Positions 35,412-44,156 of a DNA stretch of 64,000 bases are shown here, piece by piece. The DNA is from Thermoplasmata archaeon (GTDB taxonomy: Archaea; Thermoplasmatota; Thermoplasmata; Lutacidiplasmatales; UBA184): positions 36,927 to 100,926 of the forward strand of contig JAKIWI010000003.1 of the NCBI GenBank assembly GCA_022750115.1, written 5' to 3'. A program made the position numbers and the translations under genes. The notes under the pieces were generated by a model that made no database searches, was not told the DNA's origin, and worked only from the letters and a program-made list of their open reading frames with translations. How positions within the stretch are numbered: position 1 is the stretch's first letter; every line of letters begins with the position of its first letter.

Positions 35412-36710
35412 GTGCTAGGCGAGCTGGTCAACAATCTCTGGGTGATCATCGCCGCGCTGCTCGTCTTCACGATGACGATCGCCGTCGGCCTCCTCGAGGT
35501 CGGCGAGCTCGGCGAGGCGCTCTACGCGAGCCTGATGAAGACCGTCCTGATGACGTCGGTCGGCCTGTTCGTCATGGCCATCGTCGGGTTCAACACCGCG
35601 TTCGCGCCGACGATCGGCGGTGGCGTGATCGGGAACCCGTTCTACCGACCCGGCCTCTTCCTGGGAAGCTTCGCGGCCAGCCCTGCGACCGCACCCGGCA
35701 GCGTCTGGTGGTCGATGGGACCGAGCTGGTTCAATACCGGGCTCGACACCGGCACCTACTTCCTCTTCGAGACGGCGTTCGCCGCCGTCACGCTCGCCCT
35801 GGTGGGGGTCGTTGTCCTCCGCAAGATGAAGCCGATGGCGCTCGTCGGCTACTCGGCCGTCTACTTCGTCCTCATCTGGAACCTGCCCGCCGCCTGGATC
35901 TGGAATCCGTCGGGCTGGCTCGCGAAGCTCGGGATGGTCGACTTCGCCGGAGGACTCGTCGTCCACGGCGCGGCCGGCGCGGCGGGTCTCGGCTTACTCT
36001 ACCAATTCTGGAGAGAGGAGCGCGCGAAGGGATACAAGGAAAGCCCGCAGGTCCCGATCCACATCTCCCCCGGCTGGCTTACGCTCGCGATCCTCTTGCT
36101 GTGGGTCGGCTGGTTCGGGTTCAACCCCGGGAGCGTCCTCGCCTTCAACGACCAAACGACGGTCGTGGTGCTGACGACGTTCCTCGCCGCCGCCTCGGCG
36201 ATGATCTCGGTCCTCCTGTTCCGCCACCTGTTCCACAGCCAGGCGCCGTCGCTCCTCGACGCTGTCAATGGGGTCCTGATGGGACTCATCGTGATCACGC
36301 CGATCGCCGGGTTCGTGAGCCCGGCGAGCGCGATGCTGCTAGGATTCCTCGGAGGGCCGCTGTTCCTCGCGGGGGAACAGTACTTCGCGAAGTGGAAGTG
36401 GGTCTCCGACCCGGTCGGCCTGTTGCCGGGACACCTCCTCGGCGGCCTCTTCGGTGTCGCGATGATCGCCTTCTTCGCGCAGCCCGAGTACTCGGGCGCT
36501 CTTCCGGGGGTCGCGAGCCTTCCGACTCTCCCGGCCGGGCTCCTCTTCGGCGGCGGGGGCGCGGCGGTCCGCCAACTCGGCATCGAGATGTTCGGCGTCG
36601 TCGTGGTGATGGTGGTCGTGTTCGTCCTGTCGTTCCTGACGGCGTGGGTCCTCGCCGGGACGATGGGCGGGATCACCACCGACTACCAGAAGGAAGGCAT
36701 CGTCCCGTAG
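35412..36710 (+). CDS. amt: Ammonium transporter (Amt/MEP/Rh family)
   Basis: A 432-residue, eleven-helix ammonium channel. The twin histidines of the pore are present, His185 in GGLVVHGAAGAAGL and His341 in LLPGHLLGGLFG. Also visible are the periplasmic vestibule Trp/Phe residues (FLFETAFAAVTLAL) and the helix WVGWFGFNPGS with its conserved Asn. The C-terminal cytosolic segment is short (TTDYQKEGIVP), and no glnK gene follows, although amt-glnK pairs are usual. Start is GTG 35412 with no in-frame ATG upstream nearby. Confidence 0.9.
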   Translation: MLGELVNNLWVIIAALLVFTMTIAVGLLEVGELGEALYASLMKTVLMTSVGLFVMAIVGFNTAFAPTIGGGVIGNPFYRPGLFLGSFAASPATAPGSVWWSMGPSWFNTGLDTGTYFLFETAFAAVTLALVGVVVLRKMKPMALVGYSAVYFVLIWNLPAAWIWNPSGWLAKLGMVDFAGGLVVHGAAGAAGLGLLYQFWREERAKGYKESPQVPIHISPGWLTLAILLLWVGWFGFNPGSVLAFNDQTTVVVLTTFLAAASAMISVLLFRHLFHSQAPSLLDAVNGVLMGLIVITPIAGFVSPASAMLLGFLGGPLFLAGEQYFAKWKWVSDPVGLLPGHLLGGLFGVAMIAFFAQPEYSGALPGVASLPTLPAGLLFGGGGAAVRQLGIEMFGVVVVMVVVFVLSFLTAWVLAGTMGGITTDYQKEGIVP

Positions 36711-36722
36711 GCCCGTTCGCTC

Positions 36723-36731
36723 CCCATATAC
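36723..36731 (+). promoter_or_regulatory. TATA box of the VOC gene at 36754
   Basis: cccatatac is centred about 27 bases before ATG 36754, a leaderless arrangement. Confidence 0.5.
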
Positions 36732-36753
36732 GGGCGAACTCCATCCGGGCTCC

Positions 36754-37194
36754 ATGTACCTGAGCTACGTCGGATTTCGAGTCCGCGACCTGCAACGCTC
36801 GCTCCGATTCTACACCGAGGCGTTCGGCCTCGTTCCGGTCGACCCGAGCGAACCGGCACGGATCGACCCGAAGGTCCCCTGGGCGATCCTCTTGCGCGAC
36901 CCGCGGTCCGGCCAGCGGATCGAGCTGAACTACTACCCGCCGACGAGCCCGTACGCCGTCCCGTACGCGCCCGGGGAAGAGCTCGACCACGTGGCGTTCC
37001 GGGTCGACAACCTGGCGGAAACCCTCGCGCGCCTCGAGAAGCTCGGGTACCATTCGGAGAACATGTCCCATTACGAGGGCCCGTTCCTGACGACGCCGAA
37101 CTATCGGATGGCGTACGTCCGGGACCCCGACGGGATCCAGTTGGAGCTGTTCGATGCGCCCGGCGACGCCACCTACCGCCCGGACAAGTACTAG
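36754..37194 (+). CDS. VOC family protein (lactoylglutathione lyase-like)
   Basis: A 146-residue VOC protein. YVGFRVRDLQRSLRFYTEAFGL, RIELNYYPPTSPY, LDHVAFRVDNLAETLARLEKLGY and MAYVRDPDGIQLELFDAP give both beta-alpha-beta halves and the usual metal ligands (an acid in RIELN, His in LDHVAF, Glu in QLELF). It is closer to glyoxalase I than the other VOC genes here and shares the ELNYYP turn with the gene at 17.2 kb. Its own promoter and leaderless start indicate separate regulation. Confidence 0.85.
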   Translation: MYLSYVGFRVRDLQRSLRFYTEAFGLVPVDPSEPARIDPKVPWAILLRDPRSGQRIELNYYPPTSPYAVPYAPGEELDHVAFRVDNLAETLARLEKLGYHSENMSHYEGPFLTTPNYRMAYVRDPDGIQLELFDAPGDATYRPDKY

Positions 37195-37271
37195 GCGGCG
37201 TATGGACGACGCCCTCCCCGCCCACGGTTCCGAAGCGCCGTGCCTTCGCACGGGCGACACGGGGGGGCCTC

Positions 37272-38174
37272 ATGGGAGTTGAGTTCGAGTCGGTCTCGAA
37301 GCGATTCTGGCCGAACCGGACGCGGGCGCTCCGCGACCTCTCGTTCTCGCTCGAACCCGGTGAGGTGCTCGGGCTCGTGGGCCGGAACGGGGCGGGGAAG
37401 ACCACGGCGATCCGCATCGGGGTCGGAGTGGCGCTCCCCGACTCCGGCGTCGTTCGGGTCGACGGCCACCCGCTCGACCGCGAGAAGGTCGCCGCGTCGC
37501 GGCTCCTCGGCTGGGTCCCCGAAGAATCCGTCCATGACCCGTCCGCCCGCGTCGAACCGCTGCTGCGCTACTACGCGAAACTCGCCGGGGGAGTCCTCCC
37601 CGCCCGCCTGGACGAGCTGCTCGCGGTCTGGGGACTCGCGAAGTACCGGCGCCGGCGCGTCCGCTCGCTGTCGCTCGGCATGCGCCGTCGTCTGTCGATC
37701 ATCACGTCGGAGCTGACGAACCCGCGCTACCTCCTGCTCGACGAGGTGTTCAACGGCCTCGACCCGGAAGCCGTCGTCGCCGTCCGGGACTGGGTCCGGG
37801 CCCGGCGGGGCGCGGGTTGCGGCCTCCTCCTCTCCTCCCACAACCTGCGGGAGCTCGCGACCTTCGCGGACCGGGTCGCGGTCGTCCACGAGGGCCGGCT
37901 GCTGCGGATCCTCGACCGGGCCGACCTGCTCGAGCGGCCCTGTCGCGTTGTCCGGGTCCGCATTCCGAACCTGGACGCGGGCGGGGCGGAATTGCTCGCC
38001 CGCTTCGGGGCGGTCGAGCTGGTTCCCGGCGGAGCCGTGGTCCGGGGCGAGAGCATCGACGTGCCGAGCATCGCCGTGGCGATCGTGCAGGCGGGGATCC
38101 CGCTCCATGGCCTCACCCGAGAGGACGACGGGCTCGAACAGCTGTTCCTCGAGCTCGTCCGGGGAGCCTCGTGA
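37272..38174 (+). CDS. ABC transporter ATP-binding protein
   Basis: A 300-residue ATPase of the ABC-2 exporter (CcmA/NatA) type. Walker A is GRNGAGKTT (~38-46), the Q-loop is replaced by a LLGWVPEES segment, the signature is LSLGMRRRL and Walker B LLLDEVFNGLDP, with the H-loop in SSHNLREL. A C-terminal ~80-residue domain (VVRVRIPNLDAGGAELLARFGAVELVPGG) is typical of this exporter group. It overlaps the permease gene by 4 bases (GTGA), so the two form one transporter. The substrate is unknown. Confidence 0.85.
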   Translation: MGVEFESVSKRFWPNRTRALRDLSFSLEPGEVLGLVGRNGAGKTTAIRIGVGVALPDSGVVRVDGHPLDREKVAASRLLGWVPEESVHDPSARVEPLLRYYAKLAGGVLPARLDELLAVWGLAKYRRRRVRSLSLGMRRRLSIITSELTNPRYLLLDEVFNGLDPEAVVAVRDWVRARRGAGCGLLLSSHNLRELATFADRVAVVHEGRLLRILDRADLLERPCRVVRVRIPNLDAGGAELLARFGAVELVPGGAVVRGESIDVPSIAVAIVQAGIPLHGLTREDDGLEQLFLELVRGAS

Positions 38175-39625
38175 GGGCGTTCCTCGCCGACCTCCGGCGG
38201 ACCGTGCTGGCGCCCGCCTCGATCGCGACCCTTCTGCTCACGGTCGGTCTCGTCGCGCTGTTGACGGCACCGACCGGTCCGGCCGGCGGGCCGTTCGGGG
38301 GCAGCCAATTCGCCCTCTCCTACGAGTACGACCACGGTTTCGTGTTCCATTTCTACGTGTTCAACGCCACCGGGCAACCGGTTCCCGGCGCGAACGCTCA
38401 GGTCGAGCTCTCCTCGGGGAACCAGAGCACCACGCCCGCGGTGGGCGGCTCGGCCACCGCGGGTCCGGACGGCGTGGCGACCGTCACGGTGCCGGTGAAC
38501 GACAGCAACTGGTCGGCCACGGTCGTCCTGATGAGCGAGTACGCGACATCGACGTTCCAGGGACTTTCCGTCTCCATGGTGCCCCCGGGGACGGTCGTCC
38601 ACGGCCCGGGCACGTTCTCGCCGATCTTCGGCGGGCGCTACGGCCTGACGCCCGAGATCCTGCTGTACGACCCCGGCCCGGGCGGGTCCGCGCCCACGGG
38701 CTCGACCGTCGTCGTTCGGGCCAACTTCACGGGGCCACCGGCACGGGATTCCGTGCTCAGCTCGACTCCCGTCTCCTCCCCGGTCTCGCACTACTCCCTG
38801 TCGGGCTCGGCGCTTCCGCTCACCGCCAGCGAGATCGAGTTCGACCTCATCGGCCCCGACGGATCGACCATTTCCACGTGGGTCGCGCCCCCCAGCGATC
38901 TCGCGGTGCTGCCCTACACCGCGGCGTCCTGGGGCCAAGCCCTGAGCGAGCGCGTGACCTTCTGGGGCTTCCTGGCTCCGTTGCTCGCGGTCGGATTCGG
39001 CTACGCGGCGTACGCCCGGCCCAGGGGAGTTCGTGCGTTGGAGCCGATCCTCGCGCTTCCCACCACGCGCCTCGCGGTGCTCGGGCGGCGCTACCTCTCC
39101 GCGCTGCTTCCGCTGACGGCGGCGACCGGGCTCGCGACCGTCATCGAGTTCCAGGTCGACGGCCCCGACCCAAATGGGCTCGGCGCGGTGCTCGTCGCCG
39201 CGATCTGGGGGAGCCTCGCGCTCGAGGGAGCCGCGTTCCTTGGGATTGTTTTCTTGCTCGCCCACGTGATCCGGTCGGCCGCGGCGGTCGCCGCCCTCAC
39301 GATCGCCCTCGACGCGTTTCTCGCCTACTTCGTGACCGCCGGGATCTGGCTCGTCGCCAGCCTCTCCGGCCACTATCCCAGCGCGGCCGCCATCAATGCC
39401 GCGGTGCTCGACAATCCGACCCAGCTCACGGCGGCGACGGTCGCGGCGTACTTCGCCGGGCTCGGTTCCCCCGGAATCCCCGCGCGCCCCATCTACGTCG
39501 TCGGCGCCGCACCGCCGAGCCTGCCGTCGCCCGGGGCGACCTTCGAGATCGTCGTGGCGATGGTCGGAATCCTGGCCATCGGAACGATGTTGCTCGCGGC
39601 GGGGCTCGCGCGATACCGGGACTGA
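38171..39625 (+). CDS. ABC-2-type permease with large extracellular domain
   Basis: A 484-residue membrane partner of the ATPase just upstream. The first helix (IATLLLTVGLVALLT) is followed by a ~235-residue outer region rich in beta strands (FNATGQPVPGANAQVELSSGNQ, GVATVTVPVNDSNWSATVVL), an Ig/carboxypeptidase-regulatory-like fold. Five or more helices and a cytoplasmic TTRLAVLGRRYLSALLPL coupling segment complete it. The layout resembles ABC-2 permeases with an outer insert. GTG 38171 overlaps the ATPase stop. It may export or act on surface-associated substrates. Confidence 0.8.
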   Translation: MRAFLADLRRTVLAPASIATLLLTVGLVALLTAPTGPAGGPFGGSQFALSYEYDHGFVFHFYVFNATGQPVPGANAQVELSSGNQSTTPAVGGSATAGPDGVATVTVPVNDSNWSATVVLMSEYATSTFQGLSVSMVPPGTVVHGPGTFSPIFGGRYGLTPEILLYDPGPGGSAPTGSTVVVRANFTGPPARDSVLSSTPVSSPVSHYSLSGSALPLTASEIEFDLIGPDGSTISTWVAPPSDLAVLPYTAASWGQALSERVTFWGFLAPLLAVGFGYAAYARPRGVRALEPILALPTTRLAVLGRRYLSALLPLTAATGLATVIEFQVDGPDPNGLGAVLVAAIWGSLALEGAAFLGIVFLLAHVIRSAAAVAALTIALDAFLAYFVTAGIWLVASLSGHYPSAAAINAAVLDNPTQLTAATVAAYFAGLGSPGIPARPIYVVGAAPPSLPSPGATFEIVVAMVGILAIGTMLLAAGLARYRD

Positions 39626-39719
39626 GCGACCCCGGGAGGAGGGGCCCCGGCGCCCATCGTCGGGGCGTCCCCGGTCCGACGCGGGAAAGGCTATTCGGGC
39701 CATCGCCGCTCCGAAGGGC

Positions 39720-40106
39720 ATGGCGGCGCTTATCGAGGGACTCCAGGCCGTGACGTTGCACGTGACCGACATTCCGAGAGCGCGCGAGTTCTACGCGAAC
39801 GTGCTCGGGCTCGAGGAGGAGACCCCGCAGCCCCACGTTCCGAGGGCCGTGTTCAAGATCCCCGGAACCTCCACCAAACTGCTGATCCACGTGCAGGGCG
39901 GCACCGAGGGCGGCCGCGAGCCCGGCACGGTGAGCGGCATCTTCTTCCACTGCCCCGACCCGCTTGCCGCCTGCGTCCAGATCCAGCGGCATGGCGGGAG
40001 GATCGTCGGCGAGCCGTGGACGATGAAGCGCGGCGAGTCGAAGGTCGTCCGAGCGGTCATCGCCGACCCCGATGGCAACGAGATGATCCTCTCCTCCGAG
40101 CTGTAG
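39720..40106 (+). CDS. VOC family protein
   Basis: A 128-residue VOC module: LQAVTLHVTDIPRAREFYANVLGL, then GTSTKLLIHVQGG, GIFFHCPDPLAACVQI and VIADPDGNEMILSSEL. It is the fourth VOC gene of the window and closer to the dioxygenase-like C-terminal type. ATG 39720 follows a weak box (aggctatt, about 28 bases upstream). The longer upstream frame overlaps the permease and is not conserved-looking. The substrate is unknown. Confidence 0.8.
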   Translation: MAALIEGLQAVTLHVTDIPRAREFYANVLGLEEETPQPHVPRAVFKIPGTSTKLLIHVQGGTEGGREPGTVSGIFFHCPDPLAACVQIQRHGGRIVGEPWTMKRGESKVVRAVIADPDGNEMILSSEL

Positions 40107-40194
40107 TCGCCGACGTCACCCCGACCCGGTCGGCGGGCCTTCGCGCGAGGGCCGGTCCCCGGTCCCTTATCGGCCCTCGGCGCCTCCGCGCCAC

Positions 40195-40407
40195 ATGGCG
40201 CCGAGCCCTTCGAGCGAGTTCCAATGCCCGGTGTGCGGAGTCGTCCTGGCGGACGCGCGCGAACTCGAGGAACACCGCGAGGTCCACTTCGAGCAACGGG
40301 CTGTGGGAGAGAGCGTGCACCCGCTGCACGCCTGCGCGTTCTGCGGGGCGAAGTTCCGCACCCCCGAGGAACTCCGGGACCACAACCGGACGGCCCATCA
40401 AAAGTAG
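40195..40407 (+). CDS. Tiny protein with two C2H2 zinc fingers
   Basis: A 70-residue protein made almost entirely of two C2H2 fingers: CPVCGVVLADARELEEHREVH (residues 11-31) and CAFCGAKFRTPEELRDHNRTAH (47-68). Each has C-x2-C and H-x3/4-H spacing and a hydrophobic core (V/F-x5-L). Archaeal C2H2 micro-proteins are found mainly in Euryarchaeota and Thaumarchaeota and may bind nucleic acids or partners. A weak ccttat box lies about 27 bases upstream. It is convergent with the LURP-one gene. Confidence 0.8.
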   Translation: MAPSPSSEFQCPVCGVVLADARELEEHREVHFEQRAVGESVHPLHACAFCGAKFRTPEELRDHNRTAHQK

Positions 40408-40456
40408 GCGAGCGCGTCCGCCGGAGGACGAGAAGTAGGGCCCCCGGAGGGGCCCG

Positions 40457-41077
40457 TTACATCTTCTTCTCGAAATCGAGGACCGTCGCGAAGATCGCCG
40501 AGTAGAGGTGGTTCGCGCCCGACTCGAACTCGAGCTGCCAGACGTCGCGGATCGCGAGGATCTTGTGGCGCACCCGGCCGACCTCCCGGCCGTCCGGCCC
40601 GACGATGCTGTACTTCCTTCGGATGATGTTGCCTTTCGTCGACATCATCGGGGCGCCGTTCGGCGCCAACCACGTCGCCTTCAGCCCCCCGATCAGGCTC
40701 CGCTTCATGTCGATCACACCGAAGCTCCCGCCGGTCGCCGCGTCGACCACATTGAACTGGGTCTTGTTCCCGCCGGAGCCCTTCTTGATCAACATCGCGA
40801 CCTGCTGGGATTGATCTTTCACCGTGTACGTGTACTGCTGGCTCCGCTGGACGTAGCGGCCGACGTAGTCGCCCGCCAGCGACGAGACGGCCGACCCGAG
40901 GAGCGCCCCCGAGACGTTCTGAGCCGCATCGAGGCCGATGTAGCAGAGCGGCTTCTGTTCCTTGTCCATCACCCAGTAGTTCTTCCCGAGCGACAGGATC
41001 TGCATTTTCATCAGGAGCATCGGCTGGCCCTGGAGGGAGTTCACGATGTTTTGCGCCGCAGGGTTCATCCCGGCCAT
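40457..41077 (-). CDS. LURP-one / scramblase-like (tubby-fold) protein
   Basis: A 206-residue LURP-one-related protein of the tubby C-terminal fold, whose members bind membranes or phosphoinositides. Its start PMLLMKMQILSLGKNYWVMD and end GREVGRVRHKILAIRDVWQLEF are hallmarks (LLMKQKILSLGDxYWI, then VGxVxxKxxxxxDxYxLE). An insertion with a helix (NVSGALLGSAVSSLAGDYVGRYV) separates two beta sheets and may contact membrane. It has no close neighbour and its cellular role is unknown. Confidence 0.75.
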   Translation of the reverse strand: MAGMNPAAQNIVNSLQGQPMLLMKMQILSLGKNYWVMDKEQKPLCYIGLDAAQNVSGALLGSAVSSLAGDYVGRYVQRSQQYTYTVKDQSQQVAMLIKKGSGGNKTQFNVVDAATGGSFGVIDMKRSLIGGLKATWLAPNGAPMMSTKGNIIRRKYSIVGPDGREVGRVRHKILAIRDVWQLEFESGANHLYSAIFATVLDFEKKM

Positions 41078-41253
41078 GCGGGGCAGTATGCCGAGGGGGG
41101 GATTCTCGTTTCGGTCGGGCGGGAGAGCCGCCCCTCCGTCCCGATGAGGACCGGCTCAGGGAATCGCCCGAAGGTGCGGGCGCGGCGGGACCGCTGGACT
41201 GGGGATCCGGAGCGACACGGCATGAGGCGGCGGAGCCGCCTTGTCCCATAAAT

Positions 41254-42225
41254 TCATATCTCATCCCCGCGGCGTCCGTGCGCCCCCCGGATCTCCCCGG
41301 ACGTGGCGGTCCACACGAACGTGGCGAGCGGGTCGCGATTGCGACGAATGTGCTCGCGAAGGGCGTACTTGAGACGGTGGGCGCTCGCCGACGCCCCGGG
41401 CCGGTCCTTCCGTCGGGAGAATCCGTCGATCAGACGGTCCATCAAGGTCAGCCCCACGCGATCTCGCGGCAGGGGATGGAGGTGGAAGCGGGGGTGACGA
41501 CTGAGCCAGTGGTCCACCTCGGGCGGAACGGGCGACATCCGGCTGTCGACGAGAAGATGGACCTCGAGGACCGACGGGGTCTCGCGGTCCATCATCTGGA
41601 GGAACGCGCGGAACTCCCGGCCTTGGTCAGCGGGGGGACGGATTCCCGAGGTGAGGAAACCGAGGGTGGGAGGGACGATCGAGCGCATCCGCTCATCCGT
41701 CGAGAACGCGACGGCCCGACCTGGAGGGTTGACGTAGAGGCCCACGAGGTCGGTCACCGTCTCCAGGAAGCCCATCCCCCGGTCCGAGCCCCGGGGCGGC
41801 CGACGCCTCGCACTGAGGAGCCCGTGAGTGTGGCAGATTCTCTGTACCGACGACTTGCTCATTCCGACACGCTGGGCGATGCCCCGGACCGAGGTCCGGC
41901 CGTCGGCCGAGCCTCGGACCTCCGAGACGGCGCTGAGCACCTCTTGGATCCGATCGGCGGCGATCGCCGGGGGGCGGCCCGACCGGGGGGCGTCGCGGGT
42001 GACGCCGGCGACCCCGTGGGCCAGAAATCTGTGGCGCCAGAGGGCGACCGTCACGGGATTCGTACCGAGCTCGCGTGCGATGACCGTATTCGGTGCCCCG
42101 TCCGAGGCCCGCAGGGCGATCCGAGCCCGCCGGGCCACCCGAGGGGGCGTGGACGGGGATTCGGCGAGGGAGAGCAGTTGGTGGCGTTGCTCCCAATGCA
42201 GCCTCACGGCGGCCGACTTCCGCAT
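41254..42225 (-). CDS. IS630-like transposase with shortened catalytic core (probably domesticated)
   Basis: A 323-residue protein homologous to IS630 transposases. Two helix-turn-helix units (ARELGTNPVTVALWRHRF; GIAQRVGMSKSSVQRICHTHG) precede an RNase H-like core with Asp177 (FSTDER), Asp227 (LLVDSR) and Asp263 in the place of the usual Glu (LTLMDRLIDGF). The stretch between the first two strands, which in IS630 holds ~45 residues ending in the FAALDVATG strand, is reduced to ~15. The same contraction is in the protein at 11.1 kb. No terminal inverted repeats are visible around it. ATG 42225 with a TATA box fits an expressed host gene. Function unknown, perhaps DNA binding. Confidence 0.75.
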   Translation of the reverse strand: MRKSAAVRLHWEQRHQLLSLAESPSTPPRVARRARIALRASDGAPNTVIARELGTNPVTVALWRHRFLAHGVAGVTRDAPRSGRPPAIAADRIQEVLSAVSEVRGSADGRTSVRGIAQRVGMSKSSVQRICHTHGLLSARRRPPRGSDRGMGFLETVTDLVGLYVNPPGRAVAFSTDERMRSIVPPTLGFLTSGIRPPADQGREFRAFLQMMDRETPSVLEVHLLVDSRMSPVPPEVDHWLSRHPRFHLHPLPRDRVGLTLMDRLIDGFSRRKDRPGASASAHRLKYALREHIRRNRDPLATFVWTATSGEIRGAHGRRGDEI

Positions 42226-42246
42226 GATCGACCGGATGTCGCAATC

Positions 42247-42260
42247 CCATAAAATATGTA
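42247..42260 (-). promoter_or_regulatory. TATA box of the IS630-like gene
   Basis: cccataaaatatgt is the most AT-rich promoter seen here. It is centred about 28 bases before ATG 42225, supporting a leaderless start and rejecting the longer upstream frame to 42447. Confidence 0.55.
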
Positions 42261-42428
42261 ACTTTTGGGTCACCGGGGCGGCTTCATAAGGCGAGGACGC
42301 CCACGATGACCCATGGGACGTGCTGGACCCGCAGGCCGACCTCGTCGGCCAGCGCCTAAGCCCGCGCCGAGCGCCGTCGCCGCTCGGGGCGGACACCGCC
42401 AGACTCGTCCTCAGGAGAAGTAGGTCGT

Positions 42429-43364
42429 ATGGATCCGCTCGCGTCACTCGGTCTCGGACTGCTCGCCTTGGTCGCCGCGCTCATCAACGGCGCGGTCGGC
42501 TACGGCTTTTCGTCGATCGTCACGCCGATCGCCATCCTATGGTACTCGAACAAGGTCCTCAACCCGGCCCTCGTCATCGTCGAGGTCGCGGTCAACAGCA
42601 CGCTACTGTTCCGGGAGCGCCGGTACATCCGCCAGACGTGGGCGCGCGCCCGGCCGCTCGTCTCGACCCTCTTCCCGGGAGTGCTCCTCGGCACCATCGG
42701 CCTCGCCTACCTCGCTGTGAACGACGTGAAGGTGATCGTCTACGCGACGCTCCTCCCGCTCGTCCTGTTTCAGCTGGTCGGATTCTACCGCCCCCTCAAG
42801 AACGAACGCCGGGGCGGGATGGCCATCGGGCCCGGCATCGGGTTCCTGTATGCGCTCACGACGATCTCGGGGCCTCCGCTCGCCTTGTTCCTCCGGAACC
42901 AGGGGATGTCGAAGAACGAGTTCCGGTGCACCATCGCCCAGATCCGGGTCGCCGAGTCGTCCTTGACCCTCGCCACCTACTTCGTCTTCAGCACCCTGTT
43001 CGGGTCGAACCTGATCACACTCCCCTCCCTGAGCCTTCTTCCGATCCTCGTGATCCCGGTGCTCATCGGGATCCCGGTCGGGACGCTGCTCCTGCGGGCG
43101 GTCAGCCCCGAGTTCTTCCGGCGGTTCGTGATGTCCGTCGACGCGATCCTCGTCTCGTACGGCCTCTCGAGGGTCCTCGTGTCCCTCAAGTGGGTCTCCA
43201 ACGAGGTCGCCTACCTCGCGTTCGCGGCGGCGTTCGCGGTCATCGCGGGCCTCAGCTGGTTCTCCCTCCGGGCCGTCAATCAAACGACGGAGCCGCCGGG
43301 GGAGCTCGAGCCTCCCGAGCCGCCGGCGCGGTGGACGCCCGGGGAGCCGGCGGGGCCGTCCTGA
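42429..43364 (+). CDS. TSUP-family permease (TauE/SafE sulfite exporter-like)
   Basis: A 311-residue permease of about eight helices. LALVAALINGAVGYGFSSIVTPI near the N-terminus is the TSUP signature. A second repeat (FLYALTTISGPPLALFLRNQGMSKNEFRCTI) begins around 138. Family members export sulfite or sulfoacetate, or take up organic sulfur. The last ~25 residues are Pro/Glu-rich and cytosolic. Together with the sulfite-oxidase-type enzyme at 34 kb it hints at oxidised sulfur handling. It follows the divergent IS630-like gene by 200 bases. Confidence 0.8.
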   Translation: MDPLASLGLGLLALVAALINGAVGYGFSSIVTPIAILWYSNKVLNPALVIVEVAVNSTLLFRERRYIRQTWARARPLVSTLFPGVLLGTIGLAYLAVNDVKVIVYATLLPLVLFQLVGFYRPLKNERRGGMAIGPGIGFLYALTTISGPPLALFLRNQGMSKNEFRCTIAQIRVAESSLTLATYFVFSTLFGSNLITLPSLSLLPILVIPVLIGIPVGTLLLRAVSPEFFRRFVMSVDAILVSYGLSRVLVSLKWVSNEVAYLAFAAAFAVIAGLSWFSLRAVNQTTEPPGELEPPEPPARWTPGEPAGPS

Positions 43365-43376
43365 GCCTCGCCGGCC

Positions 43377-44156
43377 CTAGGCCTCCCGGACGACCCCGAC
43401 CTTCCGGGCCGAGAACACGAGGTGGAGGGGAACCTCGTGGATCCACCCGCTCTGGGGGCTCGCGGTCCGGAACTCCGCCGTGCCGTCCGGCTCTTCCATC
43501 GCCGTGACGGCGAACCCCGCGTTCGCTAGCTCGCGCACGTACCACGACAGCGGCCGATGGTAGGCCCGCGTGAGGAACTCCGCGCGGTCGACCGGTCGCC
43601 AGAGGACGAGGTCGTCGAACGGCTCTCGGTACCGTCCGACGCGGCGGCTCACCATCGTCGTGTACTCCTTTCGTTCCGACAGCCAGGAGGAGGCGTTCGG
43701 GGTGTCGAAGCACGGGTGGCTGATGCTCGCGACGAGTCGACCGCCCGGCCGCAGCACGCGCGCCGACTCGCGGATCGGACCGGCGGCGTCCGGCATGTCC
43801 ATGAGCGACATGTTCGCGTAGACCGTGTCGAAGCTCTCGTCCGGGAGCATGGGGAGCCCGGCCGCGTCGTGCACGTGGTAGCGGATCCCGAGGGGCTGAG
43901 CGCTCTCCCGACGTTCGGCGAGCGCGATGACGGGACCCGAGGCGTCGACCCCGACGACGATGGCGCCGGCGCGGGCGAACCGACGCGCGAGGTAGCCATT
44001 CCCACACCCGAGGTCGAGGAGCTGCTTGCCTCGGACCGCTCCGACGAGGGCGATCAGGGGTGGGTCGATCAGTTCCCGGTGCCACATGTCCCCCAGGTCG
44101 CCGATCTTGGCGTCGTACCACTCCGCGAGCTCCGGCCAGTCCGCGAACTCGGCCAT
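43377..44156 (-). CDS. Class I SAM-dependent methyltransferase
   Basis: A 259-residue methyltransferase of the Methyltransf_25/11 type. Motif I is LLDLGCGNGYLARRFA (~45-60), motif II acid VVGVDAS, motif IV DESFDTVYANMSLMDM and post-motif SARVLRPGGRLVASISHPCFD. The C-terminal part has a substrate region with YREPFDDLVLWRPVDR. No substrate can be read. It is convergent with the TSUP gene and has no operon partner. Confidence 0.8.
   Translation of the reverse strand: MAEFADWPELAEWYDAKIGDLGDMWHRELIDPPLIALVGAVRGKQLLDLGCGNGYLARRFARAGAIVVGVDASGPVIALAERRESAQPLGIRYHVHDAAGLPMLPDESFDTVYANMSLMDMPDAAGPIRESARVLRPGGRLVASISHPCFDTPNASSWLSERKEYTTMVSRRVGRYREPFDDLVLWRPVDRAEFLTRAYHRPLSWYVRELANAGFAVTAMEEPDGTAEFRTASPQSGWIHEVPLHLVFSARKVGVVREA

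Noticed and set aside
41241-42260. cccataaa sequences on both sides of the IS630-like gene as transposon ends
   Set aside because: They occur in the same orientation, not inverted, and the right one is best read as the gene's TATA box, so no mobile element boundaries are supported.
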